Positions 1 to 12,700 of a stretch of DNA of 64,000 nt are shown here, one piece after another. Each line of letters opens with the position of its first letter. Within the stretch, counting starts at the first letter, position 1. The notes beneath the pieces were generated by a model. That model had not been told where the DNA came from. It saw nothing but the letters and a program-made list of their open reading frames with translations, and made no database searches. The stretch lies in the NCBI GenBank assembly GCA_037954325.1, contig JBBMNZ010000035.1:8455001-8519000 (forward strand), given 5' to 3'. The position numbers were made by a program, and so were the translations under genes. Origin of the DNA: Fistularia commersonii (lineage: Eukaryota > Chordata > Actinopteri > Syngnathiformes > Fistulariidae).

Positions 1-2018
1 TAATATTATTTGAACGAGGCAGTGAGCTCTCGTGTCGCTCGGTTCCCCCGCTAACTTGCCGTCGCTGACATTCGCTCAAAATGAGTGGCTCTGCCTCATT
101 TTCAGCAGATGAATGGAGGTCAAGCAAGGTCAACAAAGATGACTCACATGCCACGACATCAGCGTTGAATACAATGACGAGAACCGTACATTTGGAGAGA
201 CGGGACGGTGGAAAGATGAGTCCGACAGACAGGAGTGGAATAATGAAAGCGAATAATATTTTTTGGTGCAATGCATGCAAAGGATTTTTTTTTCTAACAC
301 TAAGTGTTAAGCTTCATGGTCTTAAAAGTGTCGGGGGAAAATGTCCAATAAAGGAAGAGTATCAACCAGAATGGCAAGAAAGGCGTAAAAGAGGGTGGTG
401 TGATCAGAGATGCTGTTTGGTTTAGACACAATGGAATTGAGGAAAAGACAGGAAGCAGTGCAGGAGGTTGCAAAGTTGAAGATGTTAAGGTTCTCTTTGG
501 AAGGAATTATGTTTTAGAGATAAAGTCAGAGATGGTTTGGACACAAACAGACAGGGATCCAGGGGTCGGCAACCCGTAACACCCAAAGAGCCATTTGGAC
601 CTGGTTTCCTTGGAAAAGAAAACACTGGGAGCCGCAATTACTTTTTGACGTCTAAAATAAAGGTACCACTGTATATATTGCTTTTTATTACCTTTACACT
701 TTGTATAAACAAGTGTGTAGTGTGTTGCTTCTGAAATCCACAAAGTATTACGGAGAAAATTAAATTTTATTTATGTAATGAACTCATTTTGAGCTTTGGG
801 CTTTCAGAACGTGTAGCGGAGCCTTGCCCTTAATTTTAAAAATAAATCGGGAAAAAATCACTGTGTCAGTAAACAATAAAGAATAAATATTAGCAAAATA
901 TCTTCATAAATAATTATTTTATCTGGTTTATGGGACTTCTGCTCCTGAACTTCTGCGCACAGCATCTGCAAATCGGGACTTTACCGGCTGGCGCGTATAC
1001 CGGCTTCCGCGAGTGTGACGTTATTTTGAGCAGCGAAAAATTATAAAAATAATTTTATTTAATATGTCACAATAATCTTCCAACTTAGAACTAAAAGTTA
1101 AAAAAGGAATTAACACAAATGAAATACACCTAAGTTAAATATATATCATTTATTTTCCCAAGCCACTCGGAGCCGCAGTGTAAAGATGAAAGAGCCGCAG
1201 GTTGCCGACCCCTGGTCTAATCTAATAGTTGACGGTTGGTCCAGCAAAGGATTAATTAAAATTTCACTGGGCAACACTTAAGTAACCATCACAATGTAAA
1301 AGACCAAAATATTAACAAGTAACCAATACGAATCATGAAAGTTCACGCTCATACTTAAATTTGCACTTTGGAAACCAGTGTTGGCGTACATGGATGATAA
1401 CAAGGTGGTTGCCAGTTCTCCATATTTCGACAGTGTAAATTGCCCAAAAGGGAAAACGTTTCAGATTCCTGATTCTGTGTGGTAACCATGTTACACCGCG
1501 GTTGCGGCAGCAAAGGGTGGCGGGGAACATTTTGAGTTTGGGAGCTCAAACTTTGGTCGTTTTCAAAAAAATTGCTTAACAAGTACGTCAAATGAGAATA
1601 CCAAAACACCCCGATGCTGCTAAGCCAAGAGGGAAGAGCCCTGCCGGGGCCCCCGGGCTCTGCTTGACGCAAGCAGAAGGAGCCCAAAAAAAGGGAAAGA
1701 GAAGCTCAGACAGAATACAGAAACTGCGATAAGGTTTTGAGTCGTTACATAACCCCATGAATAAGATATGATGACCATGGGAGAAGGCTGGTGTTTAGAA
1801 GGGGGATTGCTGCCCTCTCTAGGAACCTGGGCTGGGAATAGAGAGCAAAAGAAAGTGTGATATAAGAAAACATGGCGTCACAGCTGCGGAGATCAATAAT
1901 ACAAGTACATTTTTTTGTGTTTTTTTCAGGCCAAGAAAACAAAAGGGAAAAAAAAAAAAAAAAAAATTTAAAGCTGTTATAGAGGTGTAATAACTGCAGT
2001 GTGGTTGCCTCCCTCCAG
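1..2018 (+). other. rptor: Upstream rptor intron (partial) with repeats
   Basis: This is intron sequence ahead of the first visible rptor exon. The exon at 2019 starts inside a Trp codon, so its partner exon, which should end ...HAM plus two bases of Trp, lies before the window. Bases 1-559 are unrecognised except for a short stretch near 500-559 that resembles the tail of a teleost LINE. A hAT-like non-autonomous element sits at 560-1214. The rest is AT-rich with an A-tract near 1950-1968. Small ORFs here, including one of 114 codons at 81-425, match no family I recognise. Confidence 0.6.
560..1214. mobile_element. Non-autonomous hAT-like element
   Basis: The element begins CAGGGGTCGGCAACC and ends with its exact reverse complement, giving a perfect 15-bp terminal inverted repeat. 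The CAGGGGT.. ends and the sub-terminal GAGCC-rich motifs (gagccatttgg, gagccgcaatt, gagccgcagg) are typical of teleost hAT/Charlie-type elements. There is no transposase ORF, so it would depend on a transposase in trans. The flanking 8-mers (cagggatc, gtctaatc) match poorly, so the target duplication has decayed or the ends are slightly off. Confidence 0.72.
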
Positions 2019-2094
2019 GCAAGCGTGGGACCTGGCGGTGGACATCTGCCTCTCTCAGCTGCCAACCATCATCGAGGAGGGGACTGCCTTCAGA
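2019..2094 (+). CDS. rptor: rptor exon 1 of window (HEAT region start)
   Basis: It encodes QAWDLAVDICLSQLPTIIEE followed by GTAFR (human ~380-404). The acceptor is ccctccag|G, with the first base closing a split Trp codon, and the donor is AGA|gtgagt in phase 0. If the gene has the 34-exon layout of the human gene, this is exon 10. Confidence 0.95.
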
Positions 2095-3737
2095 GTGAGT
2101 GTCTCGAGAGCGTGCAAGTTTGTTGTTCGCTCCTGGATGTCTTCATATCTCGGATCTGTCCACCATAACATTTATTTTTTCTTTTTCTTTTTTTCGGTTC
2201 TCCGCGTACGCCGCGCAGTGGCGACATTGTCCGCGTGCTTTTTAATCTCACGCGGCCCCAATGGAGAAAATCGTCGAACGGCGAGCGTCAAATAAGAACC
2301 ACTCGCCGAAACCACCGTTCGTCCGCTTCCAGCCGCCCATGAGCCGTAATGCCCAACCCTTTCCTCTCCTTTACCTGGTTCTCAGAGGCAGGGGAGGAAG
2401 GCATGTTGTCCATCGCTCCCAGAGGAGCAGTTTTCCAAGCTCCCCCCCCCTCTGCCACCCAAATCATTCCCCCACCCCTCCACGCTCCAGCCGAAAATCA
2501 CTTTCCCCGCACTGTAATTGAGCCTCGGAGGACTAATAAAGGAGATTTCCCCTCCGCCTGTCTCGCTTCCCCTTTCAGCCGACGTTAATTCCTCCCGCGA
2601 CGTGTTTCACCCATTTTTCCTTTTTTCTCCTTTTTTTTTTTTTTTTTTTATTTGCTCGAAACTGCACAAAGGCGCACTCCAGCGTCAGCTTCGTTATCTT
2701 TGCATTAACCGTGTTAAAATCTAGTCTCGAAATCACATTAGTTCATTAATAATTAGTTTAGATAAATTAAGTGGACGACCGATAGATCCATTGCTCAACA
2801 CATACTGAAGCACGGATACTGGTTAGTACTAGTTAAGAGAACAGCGATTACCATTGGCTGATCATTGACTTGAGCACAGTAAAGTCCATAACCATGTTTC
2901 ATTATATGTAATAATATAGTTATTGATAATGAATTGTGCACAAATTTGCTTAACATTTCAATCTGAAGTAGCTTCTATCGCTGTTTCTTTCCACGGCACT
3001 AACCAGTGTTTTTAATGTATGTATTTATTTATCAAATGTTTTTGTTTGCAGAGAGAAAGGTTTTTCTTAGTTTTGTGCTTGGTTGAACTTTTTAAGTCTC
3101 AGAAAAAAGATAAACAGGTTGCCTATCTGGTATCCACATAATCTTTTCAAAGCGTTACAAAGGTGCACCTTCAAGAGCAAAACAAACCAGCCTGAATAAT
3201 ATTGTTTATCTCACATACACAAAGTTTTTGTACCTGGAATAGTTATATACATCATACTTAAATAGTACCTTAATAGCTGTTTCCAAATATAGCATCTATC
3301 TCTCGAGGCTCTTCCCACCACACGATCACCATATAAGAACGGCTTATGTTTGCAGTTATTGAGCTGTTAAGATACACAAATTAATTTGGCCTCCGAACGG
3401 CGAAGCGCTTTAAGTCTCCCCCTACATCCATCAGCCGTCGACGCAATTCCGCCGTAATTCTCGACGTAGCATTAACAGTCGGCATGATCGGAATCGCTGT
3501 GGTCGCCGACCAATCACTCAGGGGAACTGCCATGGTGACGGACAGTGTTTAGGAGACGGTGATCATGATAGATCAGGATTTATGTCCGCGCTGCAGGGCA
3601 GTGTCGCTTCTTAGCATTTGTAAGATTAGGATCCAGCAACCGCTGACTGGATCATTATGAGTGTGTTTGTGAGGGAGATGGTAATGAGCAAGTGCTATAC
3701 GCTTTAGAATAATGATCATGAACTATTAATATATATA

Positions 3738-3776
<39 letters not shown>

Positions 3777-6700
3777 GGCTGTCCGTTTTGCATCCACAGC
3801 ATAGTCCTTTCTTTGCGGAACAGCTGACAGCGTTTCAGGTGTGGTTGACAATGGGCGTGGAGAACCGAAACCCTCCCGAACAGCTCCCTATTGTCCTACA
3901 GGTACACACATACACACACACACACACACACACAGAGGAATAAGTGTCAGTTACACAAAAAGAAAACAGTCTGCATTATTGTAGACATAATGAAATGTGT
4001 TAAATGAGGTGTATACCTGGAATAAGTGTTTTATAACCGCCCTTGCCCCTTTGAAGAGTTGTAGGTAGCGACATCTGAAGCACCTACATTTATGTTGCAT
4101 TGAGGCGACAGCGGTGCACAGCCTTGATGCCCCCAACTCCCATTCCGTTTGCACAAAGCGTGTCTGTGAATGCTGAGCTAAATCCACCAGCAGCCTCGGC
4201 ACGGCGAGCACACTCTGATGAAGCTCCGTTCATATTTCAGCCACGTTTCAAATTAAAGGACTTTGCGACTGCAAAGTTAGTCTTACGGGATCCCATCGTG
4301 TTTTGATTAATTCATTTTTAATTCATTTGTTGCACCTGTTTCTTCTTTTTACAAGGACATTTATTTTCAGACAATTTATTTTTCTTATACCCTGAAAAAA
4401 TAAAAAAAATATAGACTGGAAAGCAGAATTAACAGCTTAAGGAGGAAAACAATTGAAAATTGGAAGTATTAAAGAAACTCCAGTTGCTCTCATCTTTAAC
4501 TGTTGCACGCATTGTTGCTTAGTGCTCCAAATGTCCAGGTTGCAAAAAAAACAAATGAGAAAATAAAATAAAAGTTATCACAAGCTTACTTTAAATACAT
4601 CACAATAACATATGTCATATGTTATCCTTCACCCCTTCGCCAGAGGGGTCACTCATCGCTATTCGTGTGCTGCTGGGCCGATAATGTAGAAAAAGTGTAC
4701 GGAACAAATTTACTGAATTCCTGTCGTGAGTAACTTCGTATAAGCTCTGACACGGCCTTATGCCTGAGGCAGCAATGTCAAAGTCCTTCTCAAGTTTTTT
4801 TTCTCATCCGAAACATCCCGTTTCATACGCCTATTTTTTCGAGAGGATTAATAAAAATGTTGTTTTTATTCACGGCGAGAAATGAAATCACACTGACTAC
4901 TAATACTGATTAATTGCTGTATAACTAATTAACCTACTCTGTGTCCGGTTGACCAACACACAAACTTGAGGTATGCTGACCGCCTTTATACCATTATTAC
5001 CAGCTCCAAAATGTACCCTCTAGAGTTTCTTTAGCGTTTAAAGTAGATGCTTAGCAATCCCAGCATGCAAGGATGAAAGCTGTATTAAGTGCCGGAGTGG
5101 AGAGTGAGAATACTGTAAGGAAGTGCCTTTAGGAGATTGTCTGAAGTCAGCAGGTGTGAAAAGCGCATCGGGGGGGCAGGAGGGTTGTTTTATTCGCCAT
5201 TACGCATCGGCAAGCTCTTCGCAATCGTGGTGACTGACTGCTGACATGGCACCCGTGTCCTCAAAGAAAGTCGCCTTTAGGTGTCTAATGAAACAAATCC
5301 CACGATGGAGCAGCGGCTCACAGGAAAACGGGAAAATTAGTCCGGAAAACCTTGATTGCGGTTCATTTATTTTTTTTACCCTGCAGCTGTCGGATACCCT
5401 CCTCCTCCGACGCCGCCGTATTCCCAAGGGGCTCGTACAATTGTGGCGTTGCGTTATATCACCGCGTAGTAGCCACCGCGCTTGCCGAACGGTGATCCGA
5501 TTGCTGACTCAGCGGCCTGGCGAGTCGCAGCCCATCCGCTCCACCGGGACCTGTTAAGAGCAGAGGAAAACACAAGAATGATGGTGGAGAGCGGGGCGGC
5601 ATGTTAAAAAGCATACGGGTTTCCTTTCCGAGCCTTAAAGATTACGCAACATTACGCGGCTTTACGCCGTGCAGGCTAAATAATCTCCAGGCCCCTTCAA
5701 GCCGATGTAATGGATGGACACCTGAGCAGGTTTTAGAGCCGCTTAAGAACAAGGTTGCGTAAGAATGGATTTTAAAAAGCATCTAATTCTTCGACGATCA
5801 ACGGTTCCACGCCATGATATGATGCGGCTCAATTTGAGAAGAGCGGCAGAAATACAGCGTCTGTGATAAATCCATCAATAACGCTCCTTAACAAAAGACT
5901 GAGGAGAAAACGCCGGGTCTCAGGAGGGACCGACACGGCGCTTTGTTGTCATGACAACAGCCATTTTACCCAGGGAGGATGAACTGATTTTGCAAAGAGA
6001 TTACAGTGTCTCCTGTCTTGTTACAATAACAGCGGTGTGTGAACACACACACACACACACACAGACACAGACACACACACACACACACATACATATTCAC
6101 TGTATCAAGTTTCAGTGAAATTACGCGTGTGTGTATCTGGCTGAGTGCGTACGTGTGTTCACACTGTTCAGTTAAACCCCTCAAAGTGTTGCTCAAATAT
6201 GAGACTAATTACTACATGCACACATTTCAGTAAATCAGCCGCACCAAGGGATTGACAGAGGTCTTTTTAATCCCGATGCCGCGCCCCACCCACACCCTTC
6301 CGTGGGGAACGTCCGCGGCAACATCTTTGTCAAATTTGCACAGGAGGTTCGAAAAAAAAAAAAAAAAAAAAAAACATTATGTAAAACCATCATCATCCCG
6401 AGTGGTTTGGGGTTTTCTTTAAGCTCCGGAAATTAATTTGGAAGTTTGCCTTTTTCTTGTAGAGGACACGCCTACGTCCAACACACACACACATTTATAC
6501 ATCCATTTTCATTTTGGCACAATGAACATAAACCTGGCTTGGTCTTCCCCCAACCTCCCTCTCTTTACGTGGACACTCTCACAGCGATGAAGTCAAGCAG
6601 GGTGCTAATAATAATTCTAAGTTTCTGGAGGTGTGTGTCACTTTGTGTGTGTGTCAATGTGAGAGCGTGTCCTCCATATGCTCGTTCCACCACACACTGG

Positions 6701-9700
6701 CGCGTGTGGGACGGTCACATGGGGATGCATGGTCAATTCCGCCCTCTGGCACTGCGCAAGCTACACAGGATGCTCAAATGCGCAGCACCTACCAAACACA
6801 ATTCACGTCATTTGCAAATGAGAGCCACTTCCTATGGCATTACCTTGCCACAGGAAGTGGCTCTCACAAAGACACACCCACACAGACATGGTAAACAAGC
6901 GTGGGGCGATTCCAGCACGGCCGTGGAAGACGCGGGCGAGCCATCTGTCCCGCCTCCTCTTCCTCTACTAATCCCCAGCTTTTTCTCTGTCGTTCAAAGG
7001 AAACCCCCACTGACCCCTCTCCTCCCTTCCAGGTCCTCCTGAGTCAGGTGCACCGGCTACGGGCCCTGGATCTGCTCGGGCGGTTCCTGGACCTCGGACC
7101 CTGGGCTGTCAGTCTGGTGCGTTCGGCTCCACACCCACTCTTACACACCAACCGTGCGAAAATGTTGAGACTAAAAACTTCTGCCTTGTCCTTAGTGCAT
7201 CTCTAATCTTGTGCATGAATAGTAAAGGGTAGAGAGCGTGGAAGAACACGCAAAACTAAACTACAAAAAATGGCAAACGCTAAAACCGTCGCTCTCTTCC
7301 ATTTTGGCTTGACTTGCTGGGTTTTAGAGCCCTTAGATTCTATCGCTGTTGAGTGGGAAGACTATTTTTCCCAATTTGGTATACCAGCCCCGCTGTTTCA
7401 CAGGCCATTTCTCTCCAACATCATTTCCTCTGCATTGTTGGAGATAAAAAAAACTGCCACCGGTACCAATAAACCACTATTCAACCGTCCCTGTTTGACA
7501 GCGGCTCGGCTTCTGTCCACGAGAATCAATCCATTGATTACGAAAATACAAAAAATTCACCTGTCAAAAGATTACCTTTTTTATTATAAATGTGTTTAAA
7601 TATGAGGAAAACCAATCATCTTTTATGAATAAGAACAAACAGGTTAAACCTTTAATTCACATTTTACAATTATAATGACCTCAGGTGAGGAGAAGGATGC
7701 ATGGATTTTCAATTCTCTACGAACGGCCCTCCAAAATCGAAAGTTTCTCCTAATCCAGACGTTTTTGATTTAATGTGTTTGCTCAACATCGAGGTTGATG
7801 CGTTTTAGTTACAGGATGAACATCCTGCCTTCATCACTAACCCCCAGCCCATAAAAAATAATGAATCATATTTGAATGTAAGTCTGCGGTCACTGTGAAC
7901 AGATGTGGCCCAAACTCGAAACTTGATTAAAAATAAACCACACAATTTGACTGACCATGTATCGCCCTCTCCAGCTGTGCAACATTCACCCGCCGCTCGA
8001 AGTTACAGGTGGATAGTAAATACAAGTGGTAACTGCGTATTGCTTTTGCCAGTAATATCCGGTCAGAATTCAGTGAACTACATTTAAATCATGTAATACG
8101 TTACACTCAGCATTGAAATACTCAACAAAAATGAGCCCTCACTTTAAATTAAATGCACACACTGCCTACGTTTTCCCTCTGTGTATTTTCCAAAATGCTT
8201 GAAAAAGCGTGCCAATCAAAAACCTATAAACCCTGAAAAGATTTTATTCAAAGTAACACAACCTTGGCTACGTCACGCACTGGAGATTAGCATGTGCTTC
8301 AGCCTGTCGCTCAGGAGCGCGGGTAAAGATGGCGTAATGACATGTCACACCTGGTGACACCTTGCCGCTCCCAACCCTCCTCCGGGGTGCGAGGGACGGG
8401 CTTGTCCTGATGGACGGCTCACACTCAGCTGCCACTTACTCACCAACCGCTTCAGCTGAGTGATACATCGCCTAACAAAAGGACAACAGAGTGCTCTCTC
8501 TCTCTCTCTCTTTCGGTTCAGGAAACAACCTGCCGCCGCCGACTGCTAACCCGGCAAGTCTGTAATATCAGCGTTATTCACAGCTTTTAGACTCTTTTTG
8601 ATATGATTAACGGGTCTATATCCAGCCGCCCTGCTCAGTAAATCACCGTCTGCGTCCGCGCCATGCTACGTTCTCGGAATGGACTCGCGGAAAACTGACG
8701 CAGCGAAAAACTCGTCGTTTTTGAAGACGGGCTAGGTTTATACGCTCACCTTTCCCACCATTCAGCTGAATCCCATTTCAGCGAGGGCTCCAGACTCCTG
8801 ACGTCGTGGAAACGGGCTCACCTTCTGTAAACGAGTAAATAAGTACTGGAAAATGTTCTGGCAATCTTTGAATATTATGTCCAAAGTGCCACAGAATATT
8901 GAATTGTGTATTTTTTTTTTTTTTTTGTTCAAGGCTTGGATTTTTTTTAGATAGTCATTTTCAGTAACTATTAAGTATCACTTAATTGCTATATTAGATA
9001 ATAAAATTTAATTAAATAAAACATCCACCTGTCTTTGTGCTGTGAGGCCAAAGCGCTAACCACTGCACCACCATGCCAACCTAATTAAATAATAATAACA
9101 ATAATAAGAATAATGATGATGATAATAATATAATAATGATTATGATTAAAAATAAATAAATAAATAATTACATTTTGCAGACCATAAGGCACACTGCGAT
9201 ATAAGGCACATGATAAGTCATCCGGTATATAAATGAAACCAATTAGTTAGTTTAGTCCAACTTCATTCTACTTATTCCCAATAGACTTAAATTTGAATTC
9301 CGCTTTGGAAGCATGTCTCTTATCAGGTGCCATTTTGGGGGATCCTCGTACACACAAATGTACAGTAATATTATGTTGAAGCACAGTTTTCTTTTTCTCC
9401 TTTCGCCTTTTCCTTTTAGAGGTTGCTACAGCGAATCTTACCCTTTTTTCTGTATCCTATTGTGTTGAAGCAAGAGTAGGTACCACTATTACAAAAAAAC
9501 ATTTTGACAGATGTTTGAGGGCAGTGTCAGTAAGCACAACAAGAATTTATACACAAGGCACACCTGATTATAAGGTGCATGGCAGATTTTTGAGAAAATT
9601 TAAGCATTTTAAATGCACTTATAGAGCGAAAAATACTGTAAATTATCCTGTCATTGGAAATACGCCTGATCAAACCAATCATGTCTGCTGTATATTTACA

Positions 9701-12700
9701 AGTGTGTGTATGTGTGTTTATGTCCAGGCCCTGTCAGTCGGAATCTTCCCTTACGTGCTGAAGCTGCTCCAAAGCTCGGCCAGAGAGCTACGCCCGCTGC
9801 TGGTTTTCATTTGGGCTAAAATCCTGGCCGTTGATAGCGTAAGTTCCCGTCCCTGCTCAGTTGCATATCGATTGGCTGCCTCCCCGCGAGCTGAGGTCTC
9901 GTTCCCTGGTCGTCCGGAGCTACAAATTTCCACTCTGCCTTGATGCGAAGCCATCACATCTGGCACATCCACCGTGACTGTGTTGAACAGATAAAAACTA
10001 CATCTTGCTGGTACTGATAAAATTCCATAAAAATGTTTAATATGACAGTCATTACACTTTATGTCCTAAAGGAATGATAGCAGCATCTCTCCCAGATCGC
10101 AGTGTTATGCTAAACCTTGCGGGTAATTTATAGACAAGCGAGATTCCGTCATATTTGTGTCCAATTACAAGTTTTTTCATAAGTTTGGTCGATGAGCCCC
10201 TCTTATTTAACCCTTGCTTCTATTTGGTTTTGTTTGACAGCTCTCATGCGAATAGGTGTTAGCTTTTTTTTTTTTTTTTTTTTTTATAATCCAATTCAAG
10301 CCAACTTTCATTGTTTTTCGTGACCGCCAGCACGTTGGCATGTGTGAATTCAATCGACAGCACGGCACACGCACACAATGGCAAGAAACTTCCCCATCGC
10401 TGATCAGGAAAAAAGACACATATAAACAAATCAAGGGATGTTCAAAAAATAAAAAAAATTTCAATAAGAGGTGTGATTGGCTAAGCATGATGTCTGTCAT
10501 GTCCACACCCACTTCATTAGAAGTCACAGGGTTTCGTAATCACCTGTGAACACCATCATGTTACAGCCTTGCACTCATTTCAAGTTCAGCTCCGCTCCAG
10601 AAAGTGCATATTTAAAAAGTGTTGATTGTTTTTTAATGACATACCCCTTCGAGCAATTCACAGTTTGAAGTCCAAACAGGACGTGGTAAATCGCCACTTG
10701 ACTGAAGGGCGAAGGCGCCCGGCTGCGTTATCAACATGCAGGCGCATTCTCATTATCCATATAGTTATTCCGGTTGTGTCTGTCCAAATGCCAGACGGCT
10801 TGGATGAACACAGAATGAAAGAGTGAGCTAAACTTGTGGATATCGACTGAGCCTGAATGCTCTGGTTGGCGGTAACAAATTTGGGACTCTTGTCCGTCAA
10901 CCCTCAATTTACTTATAAAACAGCCCTAAAAGCCTCTTTTGCACTGTAGGATCTTTTTGCAGCTCTTAGAACCTTTTCAGGAAGTAGGCCGTAGTTTTGT
11001 GAATGAAGACCGCATAGGAACTCAGGGAGGTGTGCCTCAGTTCCTAGAACCAGCCTTTGCCGGGGTGGGGGCTTTTTACAGTTCCACAAGAAATCATATG
11101 ACGTAGGGATTGGTGATTGGTTGAAGCCATAAGTCACGTCCATTACCAGATATCAGATTTTCAAAAAAGTATTGTGGTTACCTGTTTTCTTAACAAAATA
11201 GACGGTAGGAATGGACCAATAAAGAGTTCTAAGTTTCCCTGGCCTGCTGCACCACAAAAGGAAGTCGAGGTCTTGCTGCCGTACATAAACGTTTTCGCCT
11301 AATTAAATGCAGAAGCAGGCCGGAGAGTAAAAATAAACATTTAGACCTGTTTGATAGTCCATGGTTATTATTCCTGCCCTGCAGAACGTGAACACTGTGG
11401 ATACTTTGCTGTCCGTGTTTCCCATGTCACATCCCTCTTCTTTGCTTTGGTTTGTTAAGGGTATGTGTCACTGTTGCAGACGCTTGCATCACACTGGCCT
11501 CTACCGTGGTCCCTTTTTGCCTGTGAGAATGCAAAGCAAAAAAGTTCTACTGCGGGAGGGGAGATTTGAGCCGGACGGTTCTTGGAAATGTTTCCTCAGA
11601 ACTTGTCTGAAAGCAGCTACTGTTACGCATCTCAAACTGAGCCACCCCTCCCAAAGGAATATTAGACATTGCTCTAAGACACATGTGTCAAACTCAAGGC
11701 CCGCGGGCCAAATGCGACCCGCCATGTCATTTTATGTGGCCCGCGAGAACGCTCTAAAAGGTCTGATTGTGTTAAAATAAATAAGTCAAACATGTGCACT
11801 GACCATAAACTATATTTCCCACAATTCATATTACCTGCGAAGTGATGGCATCCCATCATTAGATTGCTGCGTATCCACATCGATGCAATTTTCAGGTGGA
11901 AATGGAAAATACAAACGATCCCTAAATGTCCAGGAAGAGAAAAGTTGATGCAGACGGAAGGCTGTTTCAAGAAGGATGGGAATGCATATGTATCATTTTG
12001 GATTTGAATGAGTAATACATTCATAGTTATTTAACATTTAGGAGCAGTTACATGTATTTTACATTACATTTGGTTACATTTACACTGTTACCAACATGAG
12101 GGTGACCATTATGCTGATGTGGCCCTCGGTGAAAATGAGTTTGACACCCCTGCACTGAGACATGAACCGGTGTCCCTATTTCAGTACCTCCATGAAAAGA
12201 AAGCCCACCCTTCTCATCTTTCTCTGTCTCTACAGTCATGTCAAGCAGACTTGGTGAAAGACAATGGTCACAAATACTTCCTGTCAGTGTTGGCCGACAA
12301 CTACATGCCAGTGAGTGATACGAATACCAAGCCCCAACCTGGAGGCCGTGTCTGGAGATGCTTGTATTATGCATTGTAAAATGCAAAGTCTTTTATAGAA
12401 ATGCACAGAGACAAGTGTTCAGTTTTTCCAACTTAGGTTTTCCATGGCTGTGCTGTGTTGTGTTGTGCTGGAATTTCAAAAAACATGAAATATAAGACCA
12501 GTAATGCTCTTAGGGTGAAAGCAGTTTTAATGCGTCACCTTAAAAGCAAAGATGTCATCTTAGTTTGTGTTGCAGGCTGAGCATCGAACCATGGCCGTCT
12601 TCATATTGGCTGTTATTGTCAATAGCTACAACACAGGACAGGTAAGTTTGCGTGTTTGTGTCTCAGTGAGTCTATTTCCACAAAGGGAATCCACTGATCT

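Larger units (their letters stand above)
3902..7032 (+). other. rptor: Intron 2
   Basis: The intron is 3.1 kb. It contains CA repeats at 3904-3934 and 6042-6090, an A-tract at about 6352-6374 and a compact near-perfect hairpin at 6819-6866. Several short ORFs run through CA repeats and show no coding signature. Confidence 0.7.

Noticed and set aside
81..425. 114-codon ORF at the window start
   Set aside because: No recognisable family. It might be part of an older mobile element, but I cannot support a gene call.
500..559. Second copy of the intron 12 LINE tail next to the hAT-like element
   Set aside because: Only about 60 nt resemble LINE ORF sequence and the flanks do not continue it, so I did not annotate it.
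6819..6866. Pre-miRNA call for the hairpin
   Set aside because: The whole hairpin is 48 nt with a 6-nt loop, too short for a usual Drosha substrate; kept only as an inverted repeat.
6446..7042. 198-codon ORF ending at exon 3
   Set aside because: It passes through CA/GT-rich sequence and ends in the pyrimidine tract of the exon 3 acceptor; not coding.
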